Shown one piece after another: positions 17,453 through 24,565 of a DNA stretch of 41,725 bases; position 1 is the first letter of the stretch, and every line of letters begins with the position of its first letter. Origin of the DNA: Limosilactobacillus sp. (GTDB lineage: Bacteria > Bacillota > Bacilli > Lactobacillales > Lactobacillaceae); NCBI GenBank assembly GCA_030530845.1, contig JAUMUE010000011.1:1-41725 (forward strand), written 5' to 3'. The translations under genes and the position numbers were made by a program. The notes beneath the pieces were generated by a model, which was not told where the DNA came from, ran no database searches, and saw only the letters and a list, made by a program, of their open reading frames with translations.

Positions 17453-17923
17453 TTATTTGTTCATGTGTTCCTTCCAAACGGTCAGGAGCTTGTCATAAAT
17501 TCGTTCGATATCAACATCTGTACCACGAATTTCGTAGCAGTCGAGGAATGGCGCATCGAATACTTTGGCATACTTGCGCGCCGTCAAACAGAATTGCTCG
17601 TTGAAGTTACGGTTACCAGATCCGACGACCCCCATCACCAGATCCTTGTTGCCACCTTCGTCGATGTATTCTCCGAGGGCGTTGGTCATAATTTCGGTGT
17701 AGCCGGTGTTGATACCATTCCCACCAGTCAGGTAAGTAGGCACGAAGACGAAGAATGGCTCTGTTTCCTTAGCCGGCAGGTCTTGTGGTCCAACTTCTTT
17801 TAAGACCAAGTCAGGGAAACTGTCATTGATCAGCTTGTGTTGAACCGCAAATGATTGCAGGCGTTGAAGGAATGAGCGGGTGTTTCCTTCTAATGAAATA
17901 TACAAAATGTTAATGTGAGACAT
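17453..17923 (-). CDS. nrdI: NrdI, flavodoxin-like ribonucleotide reductase activator
   Basis: NrdI is the flavoprotein that supplies the oxidant for building the dimanganese-tyrosyl radical cofactor of class Ib ribonucleotide reductase (NrdF). This 156-residue copy has the FMN-phosphate loop SLEGNTRSF (10-18) and the family signature GSGNRNFNEQFCLTA (about 101-115). AAGGAAGT precedes the ATG. Class Ib genes are often clustered as nrdHIEF, but no nrdE, nrdF or nrdH is in this window, so this copy is solitary and its partners must be elsewhere. The gene is divergent from the pseudo-ABC operon. Confidence 0.92.
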   Translation of the reverse strand: MSHINILYISLEGNTRSFLQRLQSFAVQHKLINDSFPDLVLKEVGPQDLPAKETEPFFVFVPTYLTGGNGINTGYTEIMTNALGEYIDEGGNKDLVMGVVGSGNRNFNEQFCLTARKYAKVFDAPFLDCYEIRGTDVDIERIYDKLLTVWKEHMNK

Positions 17924-18135
17924 CGGGCGTACTTCCTTTTTACATCAGTTTTTCTTTATCCGCTAGCAATTATAGGATAGATTCGCTAAAAAGTGTACCG
18001 CAATATCTCAAATTTGGCTAATTTCGCGCTTGAAATATTCGGATAATTTCATCAAATTTTCGAAGATTGTACTTAATGCATGACAAAAAATGATAAAATT
18101 AATTCACTATAGTAATTTACGTGGAGGAATTGATT

Positions 18136-18999
18136 TTGAGTAGCGTGGTTTTGAACAATGTAACGTTTGATGCAAAGAGTGGAGATCACTTGGAAGACGT
18201 GTCCATGGAGATCCTTGCTCCTAAGGTAGTTGCGATCTGCAGTGAAGACGATGGTCCGGTTTTGGCATTAGAACAATTACTGCTCAGTGTCGGTAATATC
18301 GTGGAAGGTTCTGCCCAAATTAACAGACAGGATACCGCCAACTTTAAGCGTCACCCTGAAAAGTACCTGGCTGTATACAACATGATGCAATTAAAGGGGA
18401 AGACCGTTGAAAAGGCGATCACACATGCGATTAAGAAGGTTGAGGGTGCTTTAGATGTTAAGCAAACTCTCCAACTTCTTGTTTCACTTGGTATCAAGTA
18501 CGACGACCGGATCTCTGACATGACTGTTTCCCAACGCGAAGAACTCAAGATTGTCGCACTCTTGGCAATGCGTCGCCCGGTTGTTTTGTTGGCTGACGCG
18601 CTTGACCAATTGACTGATAGCTCACGTGAAGTTATCGCGGGCCTGATAAAAGATTACGCTCAAAAGACTGATTCAGTTGTCTTCTTCTCCAGTCGTGACA
18701 TCTCAACTATGATGCGATACGCAAACACCATTTACTACTTCAGTGGCAATCACCTGACTTCTGCTCGTGATATCAGCATGAATGACACTATCGATTGCAC
18801 CGTTACTATCACTGGTACCGGCCTTCCTGTCGACGCCGCTATCAACATGGGTGCCCACATTTTGGAAGAATCCGAAAACCGTACCCGTCTGCTTTTCGCT
18901 GGTAACATCCAAGCCTTGTTGCCACTGCTCGAACAAAGCACAATTACCGACGTTCGAATTGAAGACGCAACAGTTGATGATGAATTGATGGCCTACTAG
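18136..18999 (+). CDS. Degenerate ABC-type ATPase homologue (predicted non-catalytic)
   Basis: The 287-residue protein has the layout of an ABC ATPase but with every nucleotide motif eroded. Where Walker A (GxxGxGKT) should be, about residues 33-42, it reads VAICSEDDGP. The signature region is MTVSQREELKIV (129-140) instead of LSGGQxQRV, the Walker B region is VVLLADALDQL (149-159) with Ala155 in place of the catalytic Glu, and the H-loop region is FFSSRDI (183-189) without His. The order and spacing still fit. It likely neither binds nor hydrolyses ATP, or binds it differently. The TTG start at 18136 is eight bases after GGAGG. It heads a tight operon with the next two genes; no membrane partner is present. 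Its role is unknown. Confidence 0.75.
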   Translation: MSSVVLNNVTFDAKSGDHLEDVSMEILAPKVVAICSEDDGPVLALEQLLLSVGNIVEGSAQINRQDTANFKRHPEKYLAVYNMMQLKGKTVEKAITHAIKKVEGALDVKQTLQLLVSLGIKYDDRISDMTVSQREELKIVALLAMRRPVVLLADALDQLTDSSREVIAGLIKDYAQKTDSVVFFSSRDISTMMRYANTIYYFSGNHLTSARDISMNDTIDCTVTITGTGLPVDAAINMGAHILEESENRTRLLFAGNIQALLPLLEQSTITDVRIEDATVDDELMAY

Positions 19000-19023
19000 A
19001 ATAAGGGTAAAAGGAGTGGTCGC

Positions 19024-19551
19024 ATGGGTAGGACAGTGATTGTTAGCCGTCGCCACGACCAACTGAGTCAGATGATTATGAAGCAGATGCCTGACGCAGT
19101 TGCGATGACGAGTTTTAAAATCGAATTTCAGCAGGGTGACCAGTTATGTTGGCTGCCATTGCTGAGTGATCCCGTCGACGAACAAGTTCTTGAGCTCGCT
19201 AAACTCATCGATCAGTCCATCTTCTTGCCACGCAAAATCGTGATGCTGTCGATGGCTGGGACTGCAGATGATGCCGATGAAGCCAGCCTGAATCAGTGGT
19301 ATGGCAAGAAGGCACAAGAGTATCTGTGGGCCCACCAATATGCCATCAAGATGGTCGATGAATTTGAACTACCATACACCATCATCCGCGCGCTACCTGC
19401 GACTGATAATTCTCACGCCACCATCACCGACGAGGGCCAACCCTTGACTGGTACCGGCGTCAGTGATTCCGCTCTGGCCGACGTGATTACCAAAGTCCTT
19501 CAATCCGACCGCTACAATGGCAAGTCGATCGGGGTTTCCACTAAAGAATAG
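19024..19551 (+). CDS. NAD(P)-binding (atypical SDR)-like protein lacking the glycine motif
   Basis: This 175-residue protein matches the C-terminal half of NAD(P)-binding atypical short-chain dehydrogenase homologues: VMLSMAGTADDA, a YAIKMVDEFELPYTIIRALP segment (about 109-128, where relatives have a Lys-containing helix followed by a Y-T-I-x-R-P strand), and an end resembling VSDSALADVITKVLQ. At the N-terminus VIVSRRHDQLSQMI stands where the GxxGxxG Rossmann loop should be, so cofactor binding is doubtful. AAAGGAG precedes the ATG. It lies 24 bp after the degenerate ABC gene and 11 bp before the DUF1836 gene, so all three are surely co-transcribed. Function is unknown. Confidence 0.7.
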   Translation: MGRTVIVSRRHDQLSQMIMKQMPDAVAMTSFKIEFQQGDQLCWLPLLSDPVDEQVLELAKLIDQSIFLPRKIVMLSMAGTADDADEASLNQWYGKKAQEYLWAHQYAIKMVDEFELPYTIIRALPATDNSHATITDEGQPLTGTGVSDSALADVITKVLQSDRYNGKSIGVSTKE

Positions 19552-19562
19552 GAGGCTGGATT

Positions 19563-20066
19563 ATGATTACCAACAAGCAATACACTACATGGCACAGCAA
19601 GCTATCCGAGATTAAATTCCCGCAATGGAAGGAACTGCCAACTCTTGGCCTGTACATCGACCAAGTAGTCACGATCGTCAATGACCAGCTTCAGGGACTC
19701 GGTGTCGAACCGCTCACTAAGTCCATGGTCAATAATTATGTCAAAAAGAAGTTCATCCAAGCACCCGTCAAGAAGCAATACGCTGTCAATCAACTTGTCG
19801 ACCTGCTTTTGATCAGCTTCTTCAAGACCAGCTTCTCCATCGACCAAATCCGTGCCGGCATCGCCCAAGTCACTGTCGGCGCCTATCCACAACAAAGCTA
19901 TGACCGCTTCGTTGAAATCATCAACGCCAAGCTGGCCGGGGATGCCATCGAGTCAAAGTCTGAAGACGATGAGTTGGTAGGACTGGCGGTGGAAGCAGTG
20001 CTGGCAAAGTTGAAGGTAACGAACTTGGTTAAGGGTATGGATAAAAATGCTACAACCGTTAAGTAA
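19563..20066 (+). CDS. DUF1836 domain protein
   Basis: This 167-residue protein carries the DUF1836 pattern: LPTLGLYIDQVVTIV (about 25-39), LTKSMVNNYVKKKFI (about 51-65), then PVKKQYAVNQLVDLLLISFF. The second block looks like a helix-turn-helix of the MerR type, so a DNA-binding role is conceivable but not shown here. GGAGG lies eight bases before the ATG. It is the last gene in the three-gene operon and is followed by a terminator. The family is widespread in Firmicutes but of unknown function. Confidence 0.8.
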   Translation: MITNKQYTTWHSKLSEIKFPQWKELPTLGLYIDQVVTIVNDQLQGLGVEPLTKSMVNNYVKKKFIQAPVKKQYAVNQLVDLLLISFFKTSFSIDQIRAGIAQVTVGAYPQQSYDRFVEIINAKLAGDAIESKSEDDELVGLAVEAVLAKLKVTNLVKGMDKNATTVK

Positions 20067-20067
20067 G

Positions 20068-20106
20068 ATAAATCCGTTATTGCAGATTGCGATAGCGGAT
20101 TTTTCG
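20068..20106 (+). terminator. Terminator of the pseudo-ABC operon
   Basis: AATCCGTTAT pairs with ATAGCGGATT (one T-G wobble), followed by a T-run. Confidence 0.82.
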
Positions 20107-20151
20107 ATGTAAATAGTTGTTAAATGTCAGGCTTTATACTGCTACACAGCA

Positions 20152-20188
20152 TAAACGTGCTTCATGCATAGTAAGGCGCACTTTTTTC
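20152..20188 (+). terminator. Second plus-strand terminator-like hairpin
   Basis: GTGCTT can pair with AAGGCGCAC (two-base bulge), followed by six T's. It lies about 50 bp after the first terminator and 30 bp before the aspD -10. It may be a backup terminator, or the end of a small RNA. Confidence 0.4.
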
Positions 20189-20216
20189 AAAATCACCTTA
20201 TATAAATATTCTCAGG

Positions 20217-20225
20217 TGTTATAAT
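20217..20225 (+). promoter_or_regulatory. Extended -10 promoter of aspD
   Basis: TGT-TATAAT is an extended -10 about 44 bp before the start codon. The -35 region (CTTATA at 20197-20202) is weak. Confidence 0.6.
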
Positions 20226-20268
20226 ATTTTCCAACACACGAACTGATGAATTGGGGGATTTTCCTTTT

Positions 20269-21891
20269 ATGAGTAGCGATTTAGACATTTTCAAGCGTGT
20301 AGACGGCGCAAATGTGGGGAAGCTGGATAAGCTTTCGAACTTTGAAGTTGCGGCCATCTTTAACCGCTATGCTGCGAAGAATTTGCGAGGCAATGATGTG
20401 GTTAACGGTGGGCGTGGTAACCCCAATTGGATTGCGACGACTGCGCGGCTGGCGTTTGCGCGCTTAATGGAATTGGGTGTGGAAGAAGCGGAACGGACAT
20501 TCTCTGACGAACGGGGGATGGGTGGATACATCGAGTCTGATGGGCTATACGACCGCCTGATGTCGAAGTTAGGTGACTCACGTGCTGATGTATTTCTGCG
20601 TGAAGCTATTGAAACAGCGATCGAAAAAATCCACGTTGCGCACAAGGACCTCTTTATCCATGAACTGATCGATGGTGCGGTGGGTGACCACTATCCATTT
20701 CCACCACGCTGCCTGCATTACACAGAACGGATCCTGCGAAAATACCTGCAAAAGACCTGCTTCAAGGATGTCGATATGGGCGATGATGTCGATATCTTCC
20801 CTACAGAAGGTGGGACGGCTGCCATGGTATACATTTTCCAAGAACTTAATTACGCACACGTCCTGTACCCGGGCGATACAGTGGTGATCAACTCATCTAT
20901 CTTTACCCCATACCTGCAAATCCCCGAACTGCGTGAATACAACCTCAATATTGAGACGGTCGAAACCAAGCGGGAAAATGACTGGCAGATGACCGATGAG
21001 CAGTTCGAGAAGCTTAAGGATCCTAAGGTGAAGGCATTCTTCGCGGTCAACCCAACTAATCCGACCGCCCGTGCTTTCACTCCGGACAAACTTGAGAAGT
21101 TCAAGGAAGTCATCGAAGCCAATCCCGACCTCGTCATCATCACCGACGACGTTTACGGAACATTCTCGACCAACTACAAGTCCATTTTCGCCGTTGCACC
21201 GCACAACACCATCCTGGTCTACTCATTCTCCAAGCTTTACGGAGCTACCGGCCAGCGTCTCGGTGTGGTCGCAATGCACAGTGAAAATGTCTGCGACCGG
21301 ATTATTCACGAAAATTCAATGAACCGTCGACTTAAGGAATTGGACGAACGGCGCTACTCCATCGTTGTGCCTGAACCAGAGAAGATGAAGTTTATTGACC
21401 GGATGGTGGCAGATAGTCGTGCAATTGGGCTCTACCACACTGCCGGACTTTCTTCTCCGCAACAAATCATGATGGACATGTTCGCTCTGTCTAATATCAA
21501 GGACGACGGAGAAAATGATTATGTTAAGCTCTCACGCCAAATCGTTGACGACCGCTACCACGAATTCTGGAACAGTCTCGGCATCAAGCCTGATGAATCC
21601 CCGGAAAACACCCGTTACTACACACTCGTCGACATCTACGACCTGATGAAACAGCGTCGTGGCGAAGACTTCAGCGAGTACTTCCGCAATCACTACAACT
21701 ACCTCGACTTTACCTACCGCCTCGCTATGGAATTCGGTGCCGTACTTATGGATGCCAAAGCGTTCGGCGCTGAAGAAGGTAACGTCCGCGTCTCTTTGGC
21801 AAACCTGGAAAAGGATGAGTATAGGAAGTTGGCGGAAGCAATTGTGGACTTAGTGGAGGAATACTACCAAGATTACAAACAAAGTAAGTAA
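20269..21891 (+). CDS. aspD: Aspartate 4-decarboxylase
   Basis: AspD is a PLP enzyme that converts L-aspartate to L-alanine and CO2; in lactic acid bacteria it can generate proton-motive force when paired with an aspartate-alanine antiporter. The 540-residue length is right. Motifs include GGRGNPNW (47-54), NPTNP (261-265), DDVYG (293-297) and the PLP lysine Lys322 in YSFSKLYGATGQRLG. ATG 20269 follows GGGGGA by ten bases; a TTG at 20251 overlaps that site. The usual partner aspT is not nearby, though the symporter at 6100-7383 could in principle import aspartate. It is monocistronic between its own promoter and terminator. Confidence 0.93.
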   Translation: MSSDLDIFKRVDGANVGKLDKLSNFEVAAIFNRYAAKNLRGNDVVNGGRGNPNWIATTARLAFARLMELGVEEAERTFSDERGMGGYIESDGLYDRLMSKLGDSRADVFLREAIETAIEKIHVAHKDLFIHELIDGAVGDHYPFPPRCLHYTERILRKYLQKTCFKDVDMGDDVDIFPTEGGTAAMVYIFQELNYAHVLYPGDTVVINSSIFTPYLQIPELREYNLNIETVETKRENDWQMTDEQFEKLKDPKVKAFFAVNPTNPTARAFTPDKLEKFKEVIEANPDLVIITDDVYGTFSTNYKSIFAVAPHNTILVYSFSKLYGATGQRLGVVAMHSENVCDRIIHENSMNRRLKELDERRYSIVVPEPEKMKFIDRMVADSRAIGLYHTAGLSSPQQIMMDMFALSNIKDDGENDYVKLSRQIVDDRYHEFWNSLGIKPDESPENTRYYTLVDIYDLMKQRRGEDFSEYFRNHYNYLDFTYRLAMEFGAVLMDAKAFGAEEGNVRVSLANLEKDEYRKLAEAIVDLVEEYYQDYKQSK

Positions 21892-21941
21892 AGTGTCAGT
21901 GTAAGTATGTCGCTTTATAAGCTTTAATCGAATATGGTATA

Positions 21942-21976
21942 GAAAAAAGCTTCCCTGGTGGGGGAAGCTTTTTTCT
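21942..21976 (+). terminator. Terminator of aspD
   Basis: GAAAAAAGCTTCCC (21942-21955) pairs with GGGAAGCTTTTTTC (21962-21975). It is a strong hairpin with T-tract. Confidence 0.92.
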
Positions 21977-22042
21977 GTGGAATTAGTTTGAGGTGGCTCG
22001 ACTGTTACTTTGGTTTATAAATATCAGTTTCACCATCTTAAT

Positions 22043-22082
22043 AAGTGCAAGTTGCACTTTTGGTTCTTTTCTCAAAAGAGCC
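22043..22082. other. Two tandem hairpins
   Basis: AAGTGCAA-G-TTGCACTT (22043-22059) is a perfect palindrome followed by TTTT. The next hairpin pairs GGTTCTTTT with AAAAGAGCC around CTC (22062-22082). They may end a transcript or begin a larger folded RNA. Confidence 0.6.
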
Positions 22083-22083
22083 G

Positions 22084-22193
22084 AAACGTGTTTGGCGTAC
22101 CGCAAGGCTAGAGTCTAACTCGAAAAGCTCGCCATCGCTTTCAGCGATAACGACTTTCCATCGTTAGACTAGCCACTTTACATAGAGTGTTTG
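22084..22193. repeat. Structured element, copy 1
   Basis: Nested stems can be drawn: outer AAACGTG... with ...GTGTTT, middle GCTAG/GTCTAAC (22107-22119) with GTTAGAC/TAGC (22163-22173), inner AAAG-TCG with CGACTTT, and apical ATCGCT-TTC-AGCGAT (22134-22148). The unpaired core CGCCAYCGCTTTCAGCGATA is shared with copy 2, while the stems differ in sequence but not in pairing. The strand that is transcribed is unknown. Confidence 0.75.
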
Positions 22194-22223
22194 GAACTTT
22201 TTACTGTTATGTTGGTTTTGATA

Positions 22224-22333
22224 GACGTGCTCCGCGAACTTGAATGCTAGAGCGTAACGACAAAAATCCGCCACCGCTTTCAGCGATAACGAATTTTTCC
22301 CAGTTACGCCAGCCGCATTCTATAGGGCGCGTC
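22224..22333. repeat. Structured element, copy 2
   Basis: Nested stems: outer GACGTGCTC (22224-22232) with GGGCGCGTC (22325-22333), all nine pairs including G-T wobbles; GAATGC with GCATTC; middle GCGTAAC (22252-22258) with GTTACGC (22303-22309); inner AAAAAT-CG with CG-ATTTTT; apical ACCGCT-TTC-AGCGAT (22273-22287). Same length (110 bp) and same layout as copy 1 with compensatory base changes. Confidence 0.75.
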
Positions 22334-22377
22334 ACACTTTGGCTTCAACCGCCTTGCCAGGGACGCCGCACACTCTA

Positions 22378-23811
22378 TTACAAGTTCTTATCCATCTTGA
22401 AGGTAAGACGGGATAACCCCATCCCACTCATAAACAGTTCCGCCATCAGCTTCTTCGTCCGTGCAGTCATTTCCGCAATCATCTTGTGGCTTTCTGCACT
22501 GAGGAAGGCGTCAACTTCGGAGTCTGACTTACCTTCGACTTGTGGGGCGATTTCGTTGACCCAGCGGTAGAGGTATTCACGGCCGGCCTTTAAGTAGTCG
22601 AGGTCAGGTTGGAGGAATTCAGAGTGGTAGGATTCCACCAGCATGGAGAGTGAACGGTACATCCAGTAGGCGCTCTTCAGGTCCATGTTCATTTCCATTG
22701 GAGTTTCGCGGTAGCTAGCTTCGATGTCGCTGGCTTGGGCGAAGAATGGAATGTATGGAGTGAAGGTTGGCACACCGAGGCAGAGCCACATAATAGCAGA
22801 GGATGCTTCGGGGAGGTCATTGCGCACTTGCAGGACGTGGGAATTTTGGGTCCGGTTGAGTGAGATTGGACGGAAGAGATGCTTTTCTTCGTCCGTTCCC
22901 TTGCCCAGAGGATCGTAGACAGTGCCTTGGTAGTGGCTGGAGAGGACTTCTTCTACGTCTTCTAAGGCCAGCTTGCGGTTACTGCGCATGATGAATGGAA
23001 GATCGTAGTCCAGTGGATCCATCTCGATATCGGGGTTCAAGACCTTGTGACCGTACCATTGACGTGGCGTGTTGTAGTGTTGGTCAAAGACGTTGGCGGT
23101 ACCGAAGATGTGACGGAAATTCCAGCCTTCCTTGTCCGGGTTCAGGTGGTTGTCGGCAACGAATTCTTGGATGCCGTCTGACCACATGAAGTTGGCAGGA
23201 TCATCGAAGTCCACGTCTTGGATGGCGATCCGGTTACCGGTTACGGCATATGCGTCGTCGGGGATGCGTTGAGCGACCCAGTGGTGACCGGTGACGATTT
23301 CCATGTACCAGACGTCATTTTTGTCTGAGAAAATTACACCGTTTCCTTCAGCTGAACCATATTTTTTCACCAATTCACCGAGGTATGACACCCCTTCTTT
23401 GGCGCTGTTGATGAATGGCAGCGTGATCGCAACGATTAAGTCTTCGTTAATGCCTGATTCAGTGTTGAGCGGGTCGCAAGCAAGTACTCGTTCGTTAGCG
23501 TAGACACTTTCCGTCGCACTCATACCGACATTTTCGGAGTTGAATCCACTTTCGTCGTAGATCCCTTCCTTCTTGTAGTCGACGTTGGGGTTACCTTGGT
23601 AGGAGTAGCCATCAGCGGGACGATCAACCACACACTTGTTTAAGTAGGACTTCACTTGGTTAGGGTGGTTGTGGTATGCGGGGTAGACTACCAGTCGGAC
23701 GGGGTTGATTGGGGCAACCGTATCGTCATTTCTAGCGGCCATGGTAGAACCATCGATCGTAGCGTCTTTACCGACGAGGACAGTGGTACATGCGGATAAC
23801 TTCTTCTTCAT
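22378..23811 (-). CDS. pepD: C69-family dipeptidase (PepD type)
   Basis: This 477-residue enzyme belongs to the Ntn-hydrolase dipeptidase A family of lactobacilli, which cleaves a broad range of dipeptides in the cytosol. Cys8 in SACTTVLVGKDATIDGST is the catalytic nucleophile; the N-terminal seven residues may be kept or processed. GMSATESVYANERV (about 97-110) and a GNRIAIQ segment are typical. The ATG is preceded by GAAAGG at a rather long distance (about 11 bases). TATAAT at 23840-23845 may be the -10, with a weak -35. It is convergent with aspD and supplies amino acids from peptides, in line with the proteolytic life of lactic acid bacteria. Confidence 0.9.
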   Translation of the reverse strand: MKKKLSACTTVLVGKDATIDGSTMAARNDDTVAPINPVRLVVYPAYHNHPNQVKSYLNKCVVDRPADGYSYQGNPNVDYKKEGIYDESGFNSENVGMSATESVYANERVLACDPLNTESGINEDLIVAITLPFINSAKEGVSYLGELVKKYGSAEGNGVIFSDKNDVWYMEIVTGHHWVAQRIPDDAYAVTGNRIAIQDVDFDDPANFMWSDGIQEFVADNHLNPDKEGWNFRHIFGTANVFDQHYNTPRQWYGHKVLNPDIEMDPLDYDLPFIMRSNRKLALEDVEEVLSSHYQGTVYDPLGKGTDEEKHLFRPISLNRTQNSHVLQVRNDLPEASSAIMWLCLGVPTFTPYIPFFAQASDIEASYRETPMEMNMDLKSAYWMYRSLSMLVESYHSEFLQPDLDYLKAGREYLYRWVNEIAPQVEGKSDSEVDAFLSAESHKMIAEMTARTKKLMAELFMSGMGLSRLTFKMDKNL

Positions 23812-23894
23812 AATTTTTCAGACCCTTTCTCTTGGTGCAATTATAAAAACATATATAGTGTAATTCCTTTTCGCCGTGCGGGTCAATTAAATCC

Positions 23895-23926
23895 AGAAAA
23901 AAGGCTCCACAGTGGGAACCTTTTTC
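23895..23926 (-). terminator. Terminator of the ybaK-like gene
   Basis: On the minus strand, AAAAAGGTTCCC pairs imperfectly with GGAGCCTTTTTT around a short loop and ends in a T-tract. Confidence 0.85.
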
Positions 23927-24438
23927 TATCCTTCGTAATTCGCCTGTTGCAGGTCACTGAATTCTGCGTGTACCAACTTGGCGAGATCCTCGGCGTTGAG
24001 TTTCACAGAACGGCCAACTTTTCCTGATGAGACATAGATTTCACCCTGTTCGCGGGCGGATTCATCAATGTAGATGGGGTATTGGAACTTCTCATAGATG
24101 CCCACTGGAGTATTGGCACCATGGACGTAACCAGTCGTTTTCAGGAGGTCCTTGAGCGGAACCATGTTAACTTTCTTGTTGCCGGAGACCTTGGCGAGCT
24201 TCTTTTCGTCCAGGTGGCAGTCGATTGGCAGTACACCGACGACGGGGCCAGTTACGTTACCAGTCAGCACCAGCGTCTTGTAGATTGTGTGTTCGTCGAC
24301 GCCAGAGTGGTCTACCTTCATTGAGCGGACATCGCCATCTTGGACAGTGAGAAATTCCGCCTGTTGGTAGGGGATGTCATTCTTATCGAGAATCTGTTCT
24401 ACCTGTGTCTTTTTCAATTTGCTTTTCTTCTTACTCAT
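23926..24438 (-). CDS. ybaK: YbaK/EbsC-family aminoacyl-tRNA deacylase (Cys-tRNA(Pro) type)
   Basis: This 170-residue protein belongs to the trans-editing deacylases that hydrolyse Cys-tRNA(Pro) after prolyl-tRNA synthetase errors. The conserved Lys is Lys54 in TIYKTLVLTG, and GYVHGANTPVGI (about 104-115) and IYVSSGKVGRSVKLNAEDL (near 135-153) are family blocks. The start at 24438 is preceded by AGGGAG; an upstream in-frame start at 24474 adds 12 residues without a ribosome site. The N-terminus (MSKKKSKLKK) is unusually lysine-rich. It is divergent from the GntR gene. The exact tRNA specificity is inferred from the family only. Confidence 0.88.
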   Translation of the reverse strand: MSKKKSKLKKTQVEQILDKNDIPYQQAEFLTVQDGDVRSMKVDHSGVDEHTIYKTLVLTGNVTGPVVGVLPIDCHLDEKKLAKVSGNKKVNMVPLKDLLKTTGYVHGANTPVGIYEKFQYPIYIDESAREQGEIYVSSGKVGRSVKLNAEDLAKLVHAEFSDLQQANYEG

Positions 24439-24489
24439 AATCAAACTCCCTTTTTGCCTAGTGGAACGGACCAATATTTTAGAATAAAG

Positions 24490-24517
24490 ATACCAATTTA
24501 AAATAGGTTTGGTATAC
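24490..24517 (+). promoter_or_regulatory. gntR promoter region with inverted repeat
   Basis: ATACCAA (24490-24496) and TTGGTAT (24509-24515) form a 7-bp inverted repeat with 12-base spacing. The right arm overlaps the -10 TATACT (24512-24517). It is a good candidate for an autoregulatory GntR operator. Confidence 0.6.
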
Positions 24518-24565
24518 TAGAAATGTATGTTATTGTGTCGAATATAAATCTGAGGTGCTTACGAT

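Larger units (their letters stand above)
21977..22377. other. Non-coding region rich in RNA-like structure
   Basis: This 400-bp gap lies between the convergent aspD and pepD genes. It contains two simple hairpins (22043-22059 and 22062-22082) and two larger, related stem structures (22084-22193 and 22224-22333). No plausible gene is seen on either strand. Confidence 0.75.
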
